In this document: piece after piece, positions 62,089 through 64,000 of the stretch
Numbering within the stretch: position 1 is the stretch's first letter
Layout of the letters: every line of letters starts with the position of its first letter
Assembly (NCBI GenBank): GCA_017303875.1
Contig: JAFLBP010000008.1
Span: forward strand, 62,001-126,000
Length of the DNA stretch: 64,000 bases
Direction of reading: 5' to 3'
From: Chitinophagales bacterium
GTDB lineage: Bacteria; Bacteroidota; Bacteroidia; Chitinophagales; Saprospiraceae
Program-made: the position numbers and the translations under genes
Notes under the pieces: generated by a model
What the model was told of the DNA's origin: nothing
What the model saw: only the letters and a program-made list of their open reading frames with translations
Database searches by the model: none

Positions 62089-62142
62089 CGGCGCGTAATT
62101 TTTGCCCTCATCACAACGTATAACCGGAAAACATTGCATCGT

Positions 62143-63687
62143 ATGTCACTCTTAGGTTCTCTTATCCAAAACAGCGCACGTATCGGCGCCTTTGCCGAAA
62201 CCAATCGCCTGACTCCTGCCGATCAGCAGTACTATGAGTTGTATGCCCTGCTCCGAAAAGCCCGCAATACGGCTTTCGGACGCTTTTACGGGTTTACCGA
62301 CATTCGGGAAAGCTACAACATGATAGAAGCGTTCCAGCGTCAGGTACCGGCAGCCGATTACAACGCCCTGTACGAGCGTTGGTGGTCGCAGGCTTATCTC
62401 TGCGATTCGCCCGATGTCTGCTGGCCCGGCCGGGTTCCTTATTATGCTTTGTCGAGCGGCACCAGTCAGGCCGCTTCAAAAATCATCCCCGTTACGGAGG
62501 ATATGTTCAAATCGATGAAACGCGGTTCGCGCCGCCTGTTTTACGACATGAACAATTTCAGCCTTCGCCCCAATCAATTCACCAAACACATGCTCATGGT
62601 TGGCTCCTGCACCGCGCCCAAGCGCGAGGGTTTGCACTGGAGCGGCGACTTGTCGGGCATTCTGGGCCTCAACCGCCCGATCTGGCTGGAGCGCTATTAT
62701 CGTCCCGGCCGTGAAATCACCGATTTGCCCGAATGGAATATGCGCATTGATCGGATTGCCGAGGAAGCGCCGGGTTGGGATATCGGTTTTTCAGTCAGTA
62801 ACCCCATGTGGTTGCAGCTGATTCTGGAGCGCATCATTGACCGATACAAATTAGAGCACATCCATCAGCTTTGGCCCAACTTCAATGTTTTTGTACACGG
62901 CAGCGTGTTTTTTGATCCATATCGCCCCTCTTTTGAAAAACTGCTGGGCCATTCGATCAATTACGTCGACAGTTACTTAGCATCGGAGGGATTTTTTGCC
63001 TATCAGCGCCACCCGAGCAACCGGGCAATGAAAATGCTGACCGACTGCGGCATATTCTTTGAGTTTGTGCCTTTTAACGATCAGAATTTTGATGAAAACG
63101 GCGACCTGCGCAGTCCGTACCCCGAAGCGCATACCCTGTACGACGTGCGCGAAGGAGAGAACTACGCCATGCTCATCAGTACCACCGCTGGCGCCTGGCG
63201 TTACCTCCTGGGTGATACCGTACAGTTTACCGATGCGGCCAATGCCGAAATGAAACTGACCGGACGAACCAAGCAATACCTCTCCGTTTGTGGCGAACAC
63301 CTGAGTATCGACAACCTCAATGCCGCTGTACAGCGCGCCGATGAACTGCTCAACGTGGGTATCCGCGAATTTACCGTAGCAGGAGTGCGCGATGAAAATG
63401 GTACCGACTGGAAGCACCATTGGTTCGTGTCGGTGGAAAACAACAGCGTAAGTGCCGAAGCAATTGCCAAAGTACTCGATGAGGCGCTCGCTCAACTGAA
63501 CGACGATTATGCCGTAGAGCGAATTTATGCCCTCAAAAAGGTAGAATTACAGATTGTACCCAATGATATTTTCCTGAACTGGCTCGAAAATCGCGGCAAA
63601 ATGAACGGTCAGGCCAAAGTACCCCGCGTACTGAAAGGCAAAAATTTCGAGGAGTTTGTCGCATTCGCCAAAGAAGCAGGGTATTGA
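62143..63687 (+). CDS. GH3-superfamily protein
   Basis: The 514-residue protein belongs to the bacterial members of the GH3 family, whose plant relatives adenylate and conjugate hormones to amino acids. The region YYALSSGTSQAASKIIPVTE holds the nucleotide-binding SSGT loop. GAWRYLLGDTVQFTDAAN and LTGRTKQYLSVCGEHLSIDN carry the later adenylation motifs. I start at ATG 62143 (MSLLGSLIQN), which matches the usual N-terminus and leaves the -7 box upstream. The bacterial role is unknown; acyl-adenylate chemistry is expected. Confidence 0.9.
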   Translation: MSLLGSLIQNSARIGAFAETNRLTPADQQYYELYALLRKARNTAFGRFYGFTDIRESYNMIEAFQRQVPAADYNALYERWWSQAYLCDSPDVCWPGRVPYYALSSGTSQAASKIIPVTEDMFKSMKRGSRRLFYDMNNFSLRPNQFTKHMLMVGSCTAPKREGLHWSGDLSGILGLNRPIWLERYYRPGREITDLPEWNMRIDRIAEEAPGWDIGFSVSNPMWLQLILERIIDRYKLEHIHQLWPNFNVFVHGSVFFDPYRPSFEKLLGHSINYVDSYLASEGFFAYQRHPSNRAMKMLTDCGIFFEFVPFNDQNFDENGDLRSPYPEAHTLYDVREGENYAMLISTTAGAWRYLLGDTVQFTDAANAEMKLTGRTKQYLSVCGEHLSIDNLNAAVQRADELLNVGIREFTVAGVRDENGTDWKHHWFVSVENNSVSAEAIAKVLDEALAQLNDDYAVERIYALKKVELQIVPNDIFLNWLENRGKMNGQAKVPRVLKGKNFEEFVAFAKEAGY

Positions 63688-63691
63688 GGGA

Positions 63692-63820
63692 GTGATGAAC
63701 GATGAACGATGAGTGATGAACGATGCGTGATATATCGCTGCAATGCGAAAGTATATCCGAACCTCCGAACCCCAAACCTCCGAACCCCGAACCCCGAACC
63801 TCCGGACCTCCGAACTTTTA
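63692..63820. repeat. Two heptad arrays upstream of the last gene
   Basis: GAACGAT/GAGTGAT-type units at 63695-63728 are followed by about nine CCGAACC/CCGGACC-type heptads (63757-63815). Here the two halves are different units, not inverted copies of each other. Confidence 0.85.
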
Positions 63821-63824
63821 CCTC

Positions 63825-64000
63825 ATGCGTATCAACACTGCATTTGCTGATTTTGTAAATAAATTTCCGATTGTTGAATTGCCCGTCATGTTGGGCGAGG
63901 ACACGCACCATGTTTTCAGTGCGGAAAACGATCCTTTGACCGATGAGATGATTCAGATTTTCATTGAATCGGACTACGATGAGATGACCGAGTTTGTGCC
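63825..64000 (+). CDS. Partial unknown protein at window end
   Basis: An open frame starts at ATG 63825, right after the CCGAACC array, and runs off the window, giving 58 residues (MRINTAFADFVNKFPIVELP, then DTHHVFSAENDPLTDEMIQI). It is acidic with no signal peptide. I do not recognise the family. The frame and composition match the neighbouring genes, so it is probably real. Confidence 0.7.
   Translation, partial: MRINTAFADFVNKFPIVELPVMLGEDTHHVFSAENDPLTDEMIQIFIESDYDEMTEFV

Noticed and set aside
62086..62142. Upstream start for the GH3 gene
   Set aside because: It begins inside the TATCTTTG promoter box; ATG 62143 fits the family.

Overview
The window looks like chromosome of a Bacteroidota bacterium, most likely of the Saprospiria group; the finer placement is inference. 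The evidence is promoter -7 boxes of the type TAnnTTTG upstream of many genes, two secreted proteins ending in a type IX secretion (Por) sorting domain, a fused LpxC-FabZ gene, lipoproteins with Bacteroidota-style lipoboxes, DUF4153 and DUF2141 proteins, and a giant HYR-repeat protein. Most genes are visibly GC-balanced to GC-rich, apart from one AT-rich block at 31.7-35.1 kb.

Layout. 1-5.4 kb: heavy-metal RND efflux operon (permease, TolC-type channel, lipoprotein adaptor). 5.8-9.4 kb: alkyltransferase-like DNA repair protein, DUF4153 membrane protein, thiolase. 9.5-13.9 kb: DNA polymerase I and RecA, divergent. 14-23.6 kb: small Pro/His/Tyr-rich membrane protein, a 2117-residue secreted adhesin-like protein, and a TMTC-like membrane glycosyltransferase with TPRs. 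23.7-28.4 kb: HAE1-type RND permease, lipoprotein esterase, DUF2141 protein. 28.5-31.5 kb: rpsO-pnp. 31.7-40.6 kb: accessory region with an AT-rich three-gene operon (membrane-anchored P-loop GTPase plus two unknown proteins), a convergent TIR-Sel1 protein, a Crp/pirin pair, and an operon of SIR2-like / TIR-like / nSTAND ATPase genes. 40.8-45.6 kb: NMN adenylyltransferase-Nudix protein, ABC ATPase, lpxA, lpxC-fabZ, recR. 45.6-47.1 kb: decayed hsdM fragment, a strict 49-bp repeat array, and an IS200-like HUH transposase lying between two near-identical 66-bp hairpins. 47.3-64 kb: Kazal/PKD/dockerin-like secreted protein, two unknown helical proteins (one with an N-terminus like effector-associated domains), ApaG, an ECF sigma / membrane protein / lipoprotein operon, Na+/solute symporter, DoxX, M15 peptidase, thioredoxin-like protein, NadC, a small charged secreted protein, a GH3 protein and a partial gene.

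Three points stand out. First, the 31.7-40.6 kb region carries two separate candidate immune or cell-suicide modules. In the second, the SIR2-like and TIR-like parts are in different frames, and a perfectly phased X XXY YYZ heptamer (CCCAAAG) lies in the overlap, so a programmed -1 frameshift is possible. Second, the transposase and its repeats look like a REP/RAYT-type unit. Third, many intergenic gaps carry arrays of 7-8-base units, usually present again in inverted orientation across a short core. The unit differs from locus to locus, and one such array lies inside a protein-coding gene. I recognise no named element class for these.
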